Part shown: positions 52,338-61,962 of the stretch, piece by piece
Position numbering within the stretch: the first letter of the stretch is position 1
Layout: every line of letters starts with the position of its first letter
From: Mucilaginibacter aquaedulcis
GTDB lineage: Bacteria; Bacteroidota; Bacteroidia; Sphingobacteriales; Sphingobacteriaceae
Length of the DNA stretch: 64,000 nt
Direction: 5' to 3'
Assembly: GCF_030409325.1 (NCBI RefSeq)
Contig: NZ_JAUFPR010000004.1
Span: 977,548-1,041,547, forward strand
Notes under the pieces: generated by a model
Databases searched by the model: none
What the model was told of the DNA's origin: nothing
The model's input: only the letters and a program-made list of their open reading frames with translations
Made by a program: the position numbers and the translations under genes

Positions 52338-55300
52338 CTACGCAAAGTTTGATTTGCCATTCAAATCATCGATTATGCCAATAATTTTCAAAGCATCATC
52401 GTCCTTAAAGATGCCAAGTATCCCCTGGTGATTAATGTCGGTGAACGGCCTATCAAAAAGCATAGCCCTATCTATAGTGCCGTTAATAGAAAGGTAGTTG
52501 ATCAACGTGTCGATGAAGGTAATCTGCTCGGCTGATATTCCTTCTCGGTTTATGAATTCTGCAAAAAGAGCTTTTGCTGCTTGTATATCCAAACCAATGA
52601 TGGAACGAACAAACTGGATAAAATGCTTACCGCTTAATACTTCTTCTAAATGCTGTGCGGCATCAGGATCTTCAGTAAATAGCAGGTTTTTAACCTGCTC
52701 AAGTTCCTCGGTAGAAATGGGCTCGTTATGCTTGATCTTGTTGATAGCGATATAATTAGCATGTTTTCTGATAAAAGAAGCCACCCGATCGTTATATCTT
52801 GCCAGTCCTGCTAAGGGGCCAATAATATCGACTACTTCGATTTCGCCGGTCAGTTCATCCTCAAAATCGGTATATACTTTGGGTTGATTCTGCTTTTCAA
52901 TGAACTTCATAAGAGAACGGATATCCTCCCTTAAGCTTTCAAGCCCTTTTACTGTTATATTTTGCCAGTAGGTTTCGTTAAGCAGTGACTGCAGGACTTC
53001 CTTTTTCGCAGCTACTTGGGGAATAGTCGTTTGCTTTAAAAGTTCAACGGCTAAGTTTTTTACCAGCCTTATAAAACTTGCCAGTTGTTTATCCTCTCTA
53101 AGGTATGCGTCTGTAAGCCTATAACTTACAGAGTCGAATTTACGGGCATCAAAATCCGTGTCGGCAGACATTACAAGCGGTGCAAGATTTCTTTGTAGAT
53201 CACGCACCTTTTCTTCAGTCAGACTGTTCCAATAATCACGATTGGAGAATTGCTCTATGAGGCGTAAATGCGGACGGTTAACGAAACTATCGCGGTTAAG
53301 CGCTGAGACATCCGAACACAGCTCATTTAGTAATTGTGCACGGTACTCACACAATTCGTCATCCTCTACAAGCGATTCTAAAGTAACAGCCAGCTTAACC
53401 TTCAACAGAAAGATGCGCTGTGTGAGTGACATGGAAGCGCTTGGTTCAACACCGTTGGGATTATCGCCAAAAAACTCAATGTTGCCGCAATAGTCAAATA
53501 GGTAAAAGATCTCTTTGTCTACGCCCGGCCCAAACACGTCTGGGCATAAGCGCGTACCTCTACCAACCATTTGCCAGTATTTTGCACTTGACTTTACCTC
53601 TTTAAAGAAAATGAGATTTAATATTTCCGGAACGTCAATACCGGTATCCAGCATGTCCACAGATACTACTATCTGTGGCAGCTTATCGGCTTGCTTAAAC
53701 AGGTCAATTGTATTTTCAGGTTTATCAGATGCATAAGTAACTACTTCTAAAAAGTGCCCTTTAAGCATCGGGTACATTTGGTTAAAACAAGCTTCGATAA
53801 ATTTTGCATGATTCTGGTTTTTAGCGAAGATGATGGTTTTACCTATCGTGTCGCCATTATTAACTTTTAAACCATTATCCATTAAAAGCTGCAACACTTT
53901 GTTGACTGTGTTTGCATTAAACAACCATTCGTTTAAGGCAGCCGAGTCAATTTGATCAGGAACATATTCGCTGTTCTCCGCAAATGTATCCTCGTATCGT
54001 TGTTTGTCCTCGTCAGATAATTCTGCGTATTTGATGCCTTGCCTTGGGAACTTAAGCGGCACTTTCATCGCCAGCGGCGGCCTCAAAAATTGATCGCTTA
54101 CTGCCTGGTTCAACTCATAGGAGAATGTCGGTACACCTGTTTCGCAATGAAACAGTTCATAGGTGTCTTTTTGTGTTTCAGCTTTTGGCGTGGCTGTTAA
54201 CCCCAACCGGATAGCATCAAAGTAGTTAAATATAGCTTTATACTTTTGGTAGATAGAACGGTGTACCTCGTCAAAAATGACCAGATCAAAGTACCCGACT
54301 GTAAATAATCGACGATCCCCCTCGAACTGCTCATCAATCTGATTGATCATTGTTTGATAGGTGGAAAAAACCATCCTAACCTGATCAAAAGCTTTTTCCT
54401 TTGAAAGGTTAACAGATGTCAACTGCGGTAGATATGCATTAAAGTTGTTTTTTGCTTGGCTTACCAGAGGTGTGCGGTCGGCAAGAAAGAGCACCCGTTT
54501 TACCCTGCCGCTTTTGATAAGTACATCGACGAGTGCGGCAGCCGTACGGGTTTTACCGCTGCCTGTCGCCATAATAAATAGCAAATCGCGCTTATGGGCT
54601 TCTAACGACTCTTTTGCGCGTTGTATGGCTTCTATCTGGTAGTGCCTGCCTGCAATATCGGTATTGACAGCTTGAGTGCTTAGCGGCTTCGCGGTAATGC
54701 GGCGGTTGATCAGCTTCTCCAGATCTTCTTTACTGTAAAATCCTTGTATCTGCCGGTACGGGTAATTGGTATCATCCCATATGTAATGCTCAAACCCGTT
54801 ACTCACAAAAATAACGGGGCGTTTTCCAAATTCTCTTTGCAGCGCGTCGGCGTAGCGTTTGCCTTGGCCCAACCCTTGGTCTTTGCCGTCGACAGAGGTC
54901 TTTTTAGCTTCTACCACGGCAAGCGGTTTGCCATCGCTGCCTAACAGTACATAATCGGCCTTATCAGAGCCATTGGCGCTGTATTTTAAATTATACTCAG
55001 CAATGGTGCTGCTATCGCCAACTGTCCACCCGGCTTCTTTAAGCAATATGTCAATGTAAAGCTCGCGGGTAAGCTTTTCTGACGGCGAATGATAAACAAC
55101 ACCTTCCGGTGTTTCAGTAACGTTTGCCTCGGCAAGCGGAATTTGGGCTAACTCTTGGATTGGTGCTGTTAGTGCAACCTCTTCCTGAATTTTTGAGGTA
55201 CGGAACGGCTCGCGGTAAACCGTATCGCCGTAATAGCTGGCCAGCCATTGCGCAAAGGCATGCAGGTTAAGCAGGCAAGTATACGCATCCTTGGTAGTTA

Positions 55301-55622
55301 CCTTTCGCTTATTGTCTACGTGCACGGCCAGGTTACCTGTTTTACGAATGATATTGACATCCGTAAATAAGCTTTGGCCAACCAAGCGTATAAAGCCGGG
55401 CTTGTGCATCAGGATATTCAGTGTAGCATCTTCGTCAGGATGAATGGTTTCGAGCTGGCGATCTTGGTCGAACATCCAGATCACCATTTCTTCCAATGCT
55501 TTACGGCAAAAAATAGCGCAGGCTTCTTCATCCTGCTGCAAAAAGGTTTCGGCCTTCCGAGCAGCTTTGTAAAAAGCCCCGAACCTATCTGTTAAAAAAT
55601 AAAAGTTACCCTCTTGCTGCAT
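52338..55622 (-). CDS. hsdR: Type I restriction enzyme subunit R
   Basis: A 1094-aa restriction/translocase subunit of the EcoEI-like type. Order: DUF4145/HEPN-like N-terminal domain (residues 20-135; IRKTGNLAVHVDNKR at 92-106), PD-(D/E)xK nuclease (Asp223 in KADYVLL, Glu238 and Lys240 in VVEAKK), SF2 helicase with Walker A ATGSGKT (352-358), DEVH box (451-454), TATPK, then helicase C-terminal (VVSVDMLDTGIDVPEILNL; MVGRGTRLCPD) and an EcoEI_R-like C-terminus. All catalytic residues are present. It follows hsdS by 38 bases. Confidence 0.95.
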   Translation of the reverse strand: MQQEGNFYFLTDRFGAFYKAARKAETFLQQDEEACAIFCRKALEEMVIWMFDQDRQLETIHPDEDATLNILMHKPGFIRLVGQSLFTDVNIIRKTGNLAVHVDNKRKVTTKDAYTCLLNLHAFAQWLASYYGDTVYREPFRTSKIQEEVALTAPIQELAQIPLAEANVTETPEGVVYHSPSEKLTRELYIDILLKEAGWTVGDSSTIAEYNLKYSANGSDKADYVLLGSDGKPLAVVEAKKTSVDGKDQGLGQGKRYADALQREFGKRPVIFVSNGFEHYIWDDTNYPYRQIQGFYSKEDLEKLINRRITAKPLSTQAVNTDIAGRHYQIEAIQRAKESLEAHKRDLLFIMATGSGKTRTAAALVDVLIKSGRVKRVLFLADRTPLVSQAKNNFNAYLPQLTSVNLSKEKAFDQVRMVFSTYQTMINQIDEQFEGDRRLFTVGYFDLVIFDEVHRSIYQKYKAIFNYFDAIRLGLTATPKAETQKDTYELFHCETGVPTFSYELNQAVSDQFLRPPLAMKVPLKFPRQGIKYAELSDEDKQRYEDTFAENSEYVPDQIDSAALNEWLFNANTVNKVLQLLMDNGLKVNNGDTIGKTIIFAKNQNHAKFIEACFNQMYPMLKGHFLEVVTYASDKPENTIDLFKQADKLPQIVVSVDMLDTGIDVPEILNLIFFKEVKSSAKYWQMVGRGTRLCPDVFGPGVDKEIFYLFDYCGNIEFFGDNPNGVEPSASMSLTQRIFLLKVKLAVTLESLVEDDELCEYRAQLLNELCSDVSALNRDSFVNRPHLRLIEQFSNRDYWNSLTEEKVRDLQRNLAPLVMSADTDFDARKFDSVSYRLTDAYLREDKQLASFIRLVKNLAVELLKQTTIPQVAAKKEVLQSLLNETYWQNITVKGLESLREDIRSLMKFIEKQNQPKVYTDFEDELTGEIEVVDIIGPLAGLARYNDRVASFIRKHANYIAINKIKHNEPISTEELEQVKNLLFTEDPDAAQHLEEVLSGKHFIQFVRSIIGLDIQAAKALFAEFINREGISAEQITFIDTLINYLSINGTIDRAMLFDRPFTDINHQGILGIFKDDDALKIIGIIDDLNGKSNFA

Positions 55623-55660
55623 TGTGAAAAAGCCCTGGTTTTATAGGCTAATATAAAAAA

Positions 55661-56860
55661 TTAATTTAAACCGCCATTGAACGCCTGTTGCAGTAGCGCC
55701 TGGAATAAATGTTCTGACTCCTGCATTTGGGCCTTTACTTTTTGCTTTTGCTGTTCTATGTTCTGAAATGTTTGAGCAAAATCGTTTTGAAGCTGGATTG
55801 GAGGAACGGGAGCCCAAAAGGATTTTACATCTTGTTGATTTATGCTCGATTGATTTATTGAATCTTTCGCTCGTCCCAATATTTGAGCCTTCATAAAGGG
55901 TTGTATAAGTATACGTGTTAAAAATACTGGATTGACAATGCTTTTATCAATTTCTAACCTCATCATATTTGATTCGAACAGTGTAGGTTCCTGAAGTTTG
56001 GGAATTAATGCACATTTTCCTAAATGACTTCTACTGTTTACACGATTAATGACTATATCACCCTCATAGATTTGAAACAGTTTTACTTCTTTCTCTGTTG
56101 CGTTGACTCTTTTCAATTTATCAACATTATACACAACACCATCATAAAACGAATCTATTCGCAGGATGGGTATCCCTGATCCATAGTCGTTTGCACTTTT
56201 ATAAAGTCCATTTTGTGGCCCATCAAAGATCAAATTTCCTAATGTCTCAGTATTCCATCCTTTCTCATTTCGCAAAGGATCGCCAAACATATCAATGAAC
56301 AAGCTTTGGGCAAGGTCGTCGTAGTGCTTTAGCAGTTGCTGGTTTTTTTTGCGCAAGGCGTCAGCTTTGTCTAATATTTCGGCGATGCGTTTTTGGGTGG
56401 TGAGGGGTGGTAGGGGAATTACTAAGTTATCAATATCTTCATTCCGTATATTATTGATATTTGCACCAGCTGATAGATGAGAAATTGTGCGTCTATAAGA
56501 TGACGACCGGAAGTAATTAGCTAAATATCCATGGTCAATTCTCTCATTGGGTCTTACTACTTTGCAAAATGCGCCAAATGATGCCTCAATATCGTTCTCA
56601 ATTGAAATTGCGCGACCAACAATATGCTTACTTCCACTACTAGCGGCAATTAGAATATCACCTTTCTTTAATAACTGCTTTTCAGAAATGCATTTCCGGC
56701 TAACATATACTAAATCATCTAACTTGATACCATATTCAGTAATGTTGTTGGCACGCAATATTGTTAAATAGTCTTTCGATAAAGTATCCGAAACGTCGGA
56801 TGGCTTGTATGATACTCCTCTTATTTGTTTAGCGACATCATGTATTTTGACAATACTCAT
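55661..56860 (-). CDS. hsdS: Type I restriction-modification specificity subunit
   Basis: A 399-aa HsdS with two target-recognition domains (about 1-150 and 200-350), each followed by a helical spacer: LPPLTTQKRIAEILDKADAL and KKNQQLLKHYDDLAQSLF at the centre, VPPIQLQNDFAQTFQNIEQQ at the end. It determines the bipartite DNA target of the methylase and nuclease. Length is normal. It lies between hsdM and hsdR on the same strand. Confidence 0.93.
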   Translation of the reverse strand: MSIVKIHDVAKQIRGVSYKPSDVSDTLSKDYLTILRANNITEYGIKLDDLVYVSRKCISEKQLLKKGDILIAASSGSKHIVGRAISIENDIEASFGAFCKVVRPNERIDHGYLANYFRSSSYRRTISHLSAGANINNIRNEDIDNLVIPLPPLTTQKRIAEILDKADALRKKNQQLLKHYDDLAQSLFIDMFGDPLRNEKGWNTETLGNLIFDGPQNGLYKSANDYGSGIPILRIDSFYDGVVYNVDKLKRVNATEKEVKLFQIYEGDIVINRVNSRSHLGKCALIPKLQEPTLFESNMMRLEIDKSIVNPVFLTRILIQPFMKAQILGRAKDSINQSSINQQDVKSFWAPVPPIQLQNDFAQTFQNIEQQKQKVKAQMQESEHLFQALLQQAFNGGLN

Positions 56861-56968
56861 TTCTTCTATTTATACTGCTTCAATCCGTTGTTCACTCTGT
56901 TAATTATCGGTATTATTTTAATAAGGTTGTATATCTTAAGCCGATTCTCAGCAAGTCTGGTGTAAGAA

Positions 56969-58453
56969 TTATACTGTGGCATTTTGCTGTTGAAGTAAGG
57001 CTTTTAATTCGGTCATCATTTCGCTACGTTCTTTATCCAGTTCAGTAATTCGCTCAATTATCACTTCCGGAACATCATAGATTTTCTCTTCGTGCTCCAC
57101 CTCTTTGTAACGGTTAATGCTCAGGTCGTACCCGGCAGCATGTATTTCGGCATGAGGCACAAAAAAGCTTTGTTCGGTACGTAGGCGGTTAGATTCTGCA
57201 TGGCGGTTGTTCCAGCGGGCAATAATATCCGGTATATTATTCTCGGCAACAGGCTGGCGCTTATCATCAAGACTTAGCCCGTCAGCCTTCATATCATAAA
57301 ACCAAACTTTGTCCGTGCCGCCTGCACCGGTTTTGGTGAAAAATAACACGGCCGTGCTTACTCCTGCATAGGGCTTAAACACTCCACTCGGCATACTGAT
57401 CACCCCGGTAAGCTGGTTGTTGTCCAGTATTTCTTTACGTATCTGCTTGTGGGCATTCGACGAACCGAAAAGCACGCCATCAGGCACGATGACCGCTGCA
57501 CGACCGCCAACTTTAAGTCCCCGGAGTATCAAGGCCAGGAACAGCAATTCAGTTTTGGTAGTTTTCACAACGCTGCTCAAGCTGCCGTCAACCGAATCAT
57601 GATCTAACGATCCTTTGAATGGCGGATTGGCCAGTATTAAAGTTGCCTTGTTCCTGAAGCTGCTGTTGGCCTCGCTCAATGCATCCACGTCCACCAATTG
57701 CGGATTTTCAATACCATGCAAGAGGAGGTTCATAGCGCCAATGCGGATCATGGTAGCATCGAACTCCATACCCATAAACATGTCATTCTCGTAATGCTTG
57801 CGCATTTCCGCATTCGTTAAAAGGTTGGGATGCTTTTCCAATATATATTCAGCAGCCTTTACCAAAAATCCGGAGGTACCCGCAGAAGGATCGCAAATCA
57901 CATCTTCGGGGCCGGGATTGGTCATCTCCACCATCATGCGAATAATATGCCTTGGCGTACGGAATTGTCCGTTAGTGCCTGCGCTGGCTATTTTACTAAG
58001 CAGATACTCGTATACATCACCTTTGGTATCCCGGTCGTTCATGTCCACCGCCGAAAGCAAATCTACTACCAGTTGTAGCAAACGAGGCGTAGGTATCATA
58101 AAGGTAGCACCCTTCATGTACTTATTGAAAGACGAATCTTTAGATGCGCCCTTATTCTTCATAAAGTCGAAGACGCCGTCAACCTTTCTAAAAAGCTCGA
58201 ACATAGATTCGGCGTCCATGTCCTTAAATACACCCCAGCGTAATGGCTGATCATCGATCTGATATATCGGGTCTTCCACAGATGTCCCTAATAAGGTAGC
58301 CTTACGTTCCTTTAAGGTCTGCAATTCGTCCAACCGACGGATGAACAGCAGGTAGGTAATCTGCTCAATTACTGTCAAAGGGTTGGATATACCACCCGAC
58401 CAAAAGGTGGTCCATATCTTGTCTATTTGTGATCGTAGAGATTGGTTAAGCAT
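56969..58453 (-). CDS. hsdM: Type I restriction-modification methylase subunit
   Basis: A 494-aa N6-adenine DNA methyltransferase. N-terminal HsdM helical domain (LRSQIDKIWTTFWSGGISNP), AdoMet motif DPSAGTSGFLVKA (188-200), catalytic motif NPPF (276-279) and a C-terminal helical tail. In contrast to the fusion protein downstream, the catalytic motif is intact, so this is the active modification subunit. It starts 28 bases after the WYL regulator gene, implying co-transcription. Confidence 0.95.
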   Translation of the reverse strand: MLNQSLRSQIDKIWTTFWSGGISNPLTVIEQITYLLFIRRLDELQTLKERKATLLGTSVEDPIYQIDDQPLRWGVFKDMDAESMFELFRKVDGVFDFMKNKGASKDSSFNKYMKGATFMIPTPRLLQLVVDLLSAVDMNDRDTKGDVYEYLLSKIASAGTNGQFRTPRHIIRMMVEMTNPGPEDVICDPSAGTSGFLVKAAEYILEKHPNLLTNAEMRKHYENDMFMGMEFDATMIRIGAMNLLLHGIENPQLVDVDALSEANSSFRNKATLILANPPFKGSLDHDSVDGSLSSVVKTTKTELLFLALILRGLKVGGRAAVIVPDGVLFGSSNAHKQIRKEILDNNQLTGVISMPSGVFKPYAGVSTAVLFFTKTGAGGTDKVWFYDMKADGLSLDDKRQPVAENNIPDIIARWNNRHAESNRLRTEQSFFVPHAEIHAAGYDLSINRYKEVEHEEKIYDVPEVIIERITELDKERSEMMTELKALLQQQNATV

Positions 58454-58481
58454 TTAGTTTAAATATAAAATCGGTCCAAAT

Positions 58482-59489
58482 TTAATCTTTATATTTCGTT
58501 GCAGCTTGTTGTAGCCGTTGATTTATTTTGTCTTGTAAGTGCAGTGGCGAAATAACCTTAACCCTATCTCCAAATGACAGAAGCAAGCTTTCTAACTCGA
58601 AATTACACATCACCTCGATAGATATTAATGTTCGTTCTTCCGTCTTAATTGTCTTTTGCGACCCATGCAGTGGTTTAGATAATACATAGGGTAAAGTTGA
58701 TTCATTAAACTCTAAAAGTATCTTTTCAATTACACCTTCATCCGGCCTCGTTACACCAATAATATCTTCAAAATATTCGTTGAAATTATATTTGTCGTTA
58801 TCATGATACGGCACGTCGCAAGTTGCTATGGATACTATCCGGTCAAGCGCTAGGTTAGTTAGTTTTTTAAGTTTTTCGTTAAGCCCAAATAAGAACCATC
58901 TGTTATTGTATTGCTTTAAATGATAAGGATGGATAATAAATTCGCCTGGCGCCAAACTTTTGTAAGATTGGTAACTGATTCTAACAACCTTCTTGTTTAG
59001 TACAGCATGGAATAGAGGACTGATATGTTCTACTCCTTTTAAATATTCATTACCGTCCAGTCCAATTATTGGATTGTCCGATTCAACTGTTAAAGATTGC
59101 TCTAATTTGGGAGCGAACTCATTTACCCACTCAAACTGCGGTAAACCTTTAAATCGCGATAGAATTTCGGCAGCAGCACTAAGTTGTTCTATCTCAGCGG
59201 AATTTAATGGCTGATTATCGATCGAAAAATTGATATCACGATACCTGAAATGCTTTTTCTTTCCAAAAGGTATGCGATCTATCTCTGCAGACCAGCCTTC
59301 TGCACTTTCCATGTATTGAATATCGTAAAGAATCTGCCTACGTTGAATGCCTTTTGAGTTGGGATCTATTTCAAAAAGTTGCTTATTACATTCTTCAATT
59401 AAATCCTCTATAAAATATTTTTTACCTGGATTGCGGAAACATCGATCTAAGATTTTATACCTTATAAGTGCTGCTTTATTAACTGCCAT
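58482..59489 (-). CDS. capW: WYL-domain transcriptional repressor (CapW/BrxR-like)
   Basis: A 335-aa regulator: N-terminal winged helix (residues 1-75; LIRYKILDRCFRNPGKKYFI), linker, WYL domain (about 150-225; VVRISYQSYKSLAPGEFIIH, YHLKQYNNRWFLFGLNEK, ALDRIVSI) and a C-terminal WCX region (LLLSFGDRVKVISPLHL). The Met at 59489 is preferred over 59594, which would cover the operator and give a non-family N-terminus. WYL regulators of this layout repress CBASS (CapW) and BREX (BrxR) operons and release DNA on a nucleic-acid or nucleotide signal. It is divergent from the CD-NTase gene and heads the hsd operon. Confidence 0.85.
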   Translation of the reverse strand: MAVNKAALIRYKILDRCFRNPGKKYFIEDLIEECNKQLFEIDPNSKGIQRRQILYDIQYMESAEGWSAEIDRIPFGKKKHFRYRDINFSIDNQPLNSAEIEQLSAAAEILSRFKGLPQFEWVNEFAPKLEQSLTVESDNPIIGLDGNEYLKGVEHISPLFHAVLNKKVVRISYQSYKSLAPGEFIIHPYHLKQYNNRWFLFGLNEKLKKLTNLALDRIVSIATCDVPYHDNDKYNFNEYFEDIIGVTRPDEGVIEKILLEFNESTLPYVLSKPLHGSQKTIKTEERTLISIEVMCNFELESLLLSFGDRVKVISPLHLQDKINQRLQQAATKYKD

Positions 59490-59534
59490 AGCTTCAATTT
59501 GTGATAGTGTTGGGCCTTTAAAAATACAAAATTC

Positions 59535-59554
59535 CTGTGCAGATACATTGCACA
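59535..59554. promoter_or_regulatory. WYL-type operator between capW and CD-NTase
   Basis: CTGTGCAGATACATTGCACA: inverted TGTGCA/TGCACA arms. Its reverse complement matches 19 of 20 bases of the site at 52297-52316. It lies in the 122-base divergent intergenic region, 45 bases from the capW start and 57 from the CD-NTase start, the expected place for an autoregulatory operator. Confidence 0.65.
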
Positions 59555-59611
59555 AGTACTTCTCACCTTTGATTTTATAAAGGAACGAATTCAATCAAAA
59601 GGAGATTCACA

Positions 59612-60670
59612 ATGCAAGATTACAGACAACTTACCCGACAGTTAAGAAGCAGGCTTGATCCTGAAAATTTAATATTTGAGAAATCCATCAACGAAGAGCT
59701 TTCGAGTATCAGCTATGCAGACGTTTTGGAATATGTTCGATATGCAATGAACGGTGTTGAGCCAGCTTATACACAGCGAAGCAAAGAAGCTGGTGAAAGG
59801 GTGAAAACGCATTTAAAAAATGGTGGCATTTTAGATGCCGATTTTCAATATCAAGGTTCTGTATTGACTGATACTCACATTAAAGGATACAGCGATATAG
59901 ACTTATTAGTTATTTCGAACAAATTTTATAGTTGGGATAGTGCAGGTGTAAGGCAGATTCTAAATGAAGGATATACCTCCGGTTATCAAACTACACAGTT
60001 GCAAAAACTTCGCTATGAGACAGAGTTAACTAACTATGCAGGAAACGCTTTAGACGATTTAAGAAAGCTAAGACTCGACAGTGAAGTAACTCTTCAAAGC
60101 AAATATCTGGTTTGCGATATCAACAAACCTAAATCCATTAAGATTGAGAACAAGGATTTGAAGAGGGAGGTAGATATTGTAATTGCCAATTGGTACGATG
60201 ATGTGCTATCAATAGTAAATAATAAAGGTGCTTATCGCGGAATACAGGTTTATAATAAACATGAACACGCCAAGGGTAAGGTAGATTATCCATCTATAAG
60301 CATTGAGCGAATTAATGAAAGGAGCGCTTTGACTGCAGGCCGATTAAAGAAAATGATACGTTTTCTAAAAAATCTGAAAGCAAAGTCTGACTTGACCATT
60401 GACCTTACAAGCTTTGATATTAATGCAATTTGCTATGATATACAAGTATCAAGGTATCAAACAGCCGCGTTCTATCAACTTGTACCTATTCTTTATGCGC
60501 AACTGAAGCGACTTGCTGATAATATCAATGCTGCATATGCTTTGAAATCTGTAGATGGGAGAGAATATATTTTCTTTGGCAAACCGGAGAAGTTACAAAG
60601 CTTGCGCAACCTCATGACTGAAATAGATTCTATTTTAACTGATCTCAAAAACTCCCGTATAGTATTATGA
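59612..60670 (+). CDS. cdnE: CBASS CD-NTase (cGAS/DncV-like nucleotidyltransferase)
   Basis: A 352-aa CD-NTase that would make a cyclic nucleotide on phage infection. Catalytic residues: QGSVLTDTHIKGYSDIDLLV with Gly82-Ser83 and Asp95/Asp97, and third acid Asp188 in REVDIVIANW. A C-terminal helical OAS1-like domain follows. Because the effector is TIR-STING, established work on bacterial STING systems predicts cyclic di-GMP as product and a CdnE-type enzyme; the clade letter is inference. A strong ribosome-binding site (AAAAGGAG) lies 8 bases before the ATG. Overlaps the effector gene by four bases. Confidence 0.88.
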   Translation: MQDYRQLTRQLRSRLDPENLIFEKSINEELSSISYADVLEYVRYAMNGVEPAYTQRSKEAGERVKTHLKNGGILDADFQYQGSVLTDTHIKGYSDIDLLVISNKFYSWDSAGVRQILNEGYTSGYQTTQLQKLRYETELTNYAGNALDDLRKLRLDSEVTLQSKYLVCDINKPKSIKIENKDLKREVDIVIANWYDDVLSIVNNKGAYRGIQVYNKHEHAKGKVDYPSISIERINERSALTAGRLKKMIRFLKNLKAKSDLTIDLTSFDINAICYDIQVSRYQTAAFYQLVPILYAQLKRLADNINAAYALKSVDGREYIFFGKPEKLQSLRNLMTEIDSILTDLKNSRIVL

Positions 60671-61638
60671 AGAAACGAATTTTTATCGGATCATCATCCG
60701 AGCAGCTTACTACTTTAAATGAGATTATTACCCTCTTAGGTGATTCCGTTGAATGTATTCCCTGGACTGACGCTTTTGGATTGAATAAAAGCGGGCTTGA
60801 CTCGCTCATCAAGCAAACAAAGTTGGCAGATTTCTCTATTCTATTAGCCACCAAAGATGATTTAACCAAGCAGCGCGGCGAGTCTTTAACTAAACCCCGC
60901 GATAACGTCGTTTTTGAGTTCGGATTATTTTTAGGTTCTGCAGGTTCAGAAAAATGCTATCTAATAGCTGAAGAAGATGCCGATTTACCGTCAGACCTGG
61001 ATGGCATCACCGTAGCTAAATTTACCAGAAACCCAGGCCAGTATAATTCGCTGGACAAGATAGTAGAAAATATAAAATCGCAAATTGCTAAGGTCGGGGA
61101 AATGGCTCAACTTGGTTTGCTACCATCTACAGCGCTAGCTATAGGTTATTATAACAGTTTTCTAAAACGTGTATGCGAGGAGCTTCACAATTCTGGTGTT
61201 ATAGAAATTGAAGGAAAGAAGCTAAGTGTAAAATGCTTTAAGATAAATGTAATAATTCCTGAGCGCCTTGATGATAATGGCGTTTCAAATTTTACAACAC
61301 TATATAATAAAAAGCATAAGCTTAGCAAAGCTTCCACAACGAACAACACAGTAAGTCAAGGTACGCGTGGCTATCCCTTTCACTTTAAAGTTGACCCACC
61401 AGACGCCAATCAAGACAACCCTGTTGAAATTCAATTGTCTGACATACCTTCAACTTTAAGCACTATAGTAGATAGTCTCAAGCTATACTTGCCAACAAAT
61501 CAGGTAGGACAAGATTTTGATACTGATTATCTTGAAATGAGAGAGCTCGAAAACTTCGCAAAAGTGTTAAATTTTCTCATTGGTAGGAACGCTGCTACCA
61601 AAGGGTTTGTGACGGTTTTCACGAATGTGAAACTTTAA
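60667..61638 (+). CDS. cap12: TIR-STING CBASS effector (Cap12)
   Basis: A 323-aa two-domain effector. Residues 1-145: predicted nucleotide-binding TIR-like domain (KRIFIGSSSEQLTTLNEI; PRDNVVFEFGLFLG with catalytic Glu84), an NADase in characterised relatives. Residues 150-323: STING-like cyclic-dinucleotide sensor (STALAIGYYNSFLKRVCEEL, with the tandem Tyr at 161-162; CFKINVIIPERL; GTRGYPFHFKVDP). Ligand-driven filament formation would activate NAD cleavage and stop growth. Similar TIR-STING proteins are known from Sphingobacterium. It is the last gene of the two-gene CBASS operon. Confidence 0.85.
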   Translation: MKKRIFIGSSSEQLTTLNEIITLLGDSVECIPWTDAFGLNKSGLDSLIKQTKLADFSILLATKDDLTKQRGESLTKPRDNVVFEFGLFLGSAGSEKCYLIAEEDADLPSDLDGITVAKFTRNPGQYNSLDKIVENIKSQIAKVGEMAQLGLLPSTALAIGYYNSFLKRVCEELHNSGVIEIEGKKLSVKCFKINVIIPERLDDNGVSNFTTLYNKKHKLSKASTTNNTVSQGTRGYPFHFKVDPPDANQDNPVEIQLSDIPSTLSTIVDSLKLYLPTNQVGQDFDTDYLEMRELENFAKVLNFLIGRNAATKGFVTVFTNVKL

Positions 61639-61962
61639 AATGATCCGTTGAAGAAACTTGCAAATAATTCGTAAAAAGCACAACACAAAGAAGTTTTTAA
61701 AGATTGGTGCCATCGCTTAGATGCAAAAGTTATTATATTTGTATAACGATAGTACTTTAAAACGACGCAATTAATACGGTGGCCAATTAGTGCCTTCTGA
61801 TTTTTGCGGTATATAATCGATTGAAAATTAATCCCTTATAGGAGTGGTTCGAGTCCCGTCCAAGCTGAATCATATCACGCAATATTTGAAATATTAGCAT
61901 CAAAAGCAACCTTTGCTTGACAAGTTGTCATGAATTGATTATTTTTGCTAAAAGTAAAAAGC
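61639..61962 (+). other. Gap with tRNA-like fragment
   Basis: No gene. GTGGTTCGAGTCCCGTCC near 61843-61860 resembles a tRNA T-arm (TTCGAGTC loop), but the flanking bases do not pair as a full arm and no D or anticodon arm precedes it. It may be the trace of an integration at a tRNA 3' end. The 40 bases before the antitoxin start carry its promoter region. Confidence 0.35.

Noticed and set aside
61843..61860. tRNA T-arm-like sequence
   Set aside because: The stem does not pair and no other tRNA arm is found, so it is not annotated as a tRNA gene.
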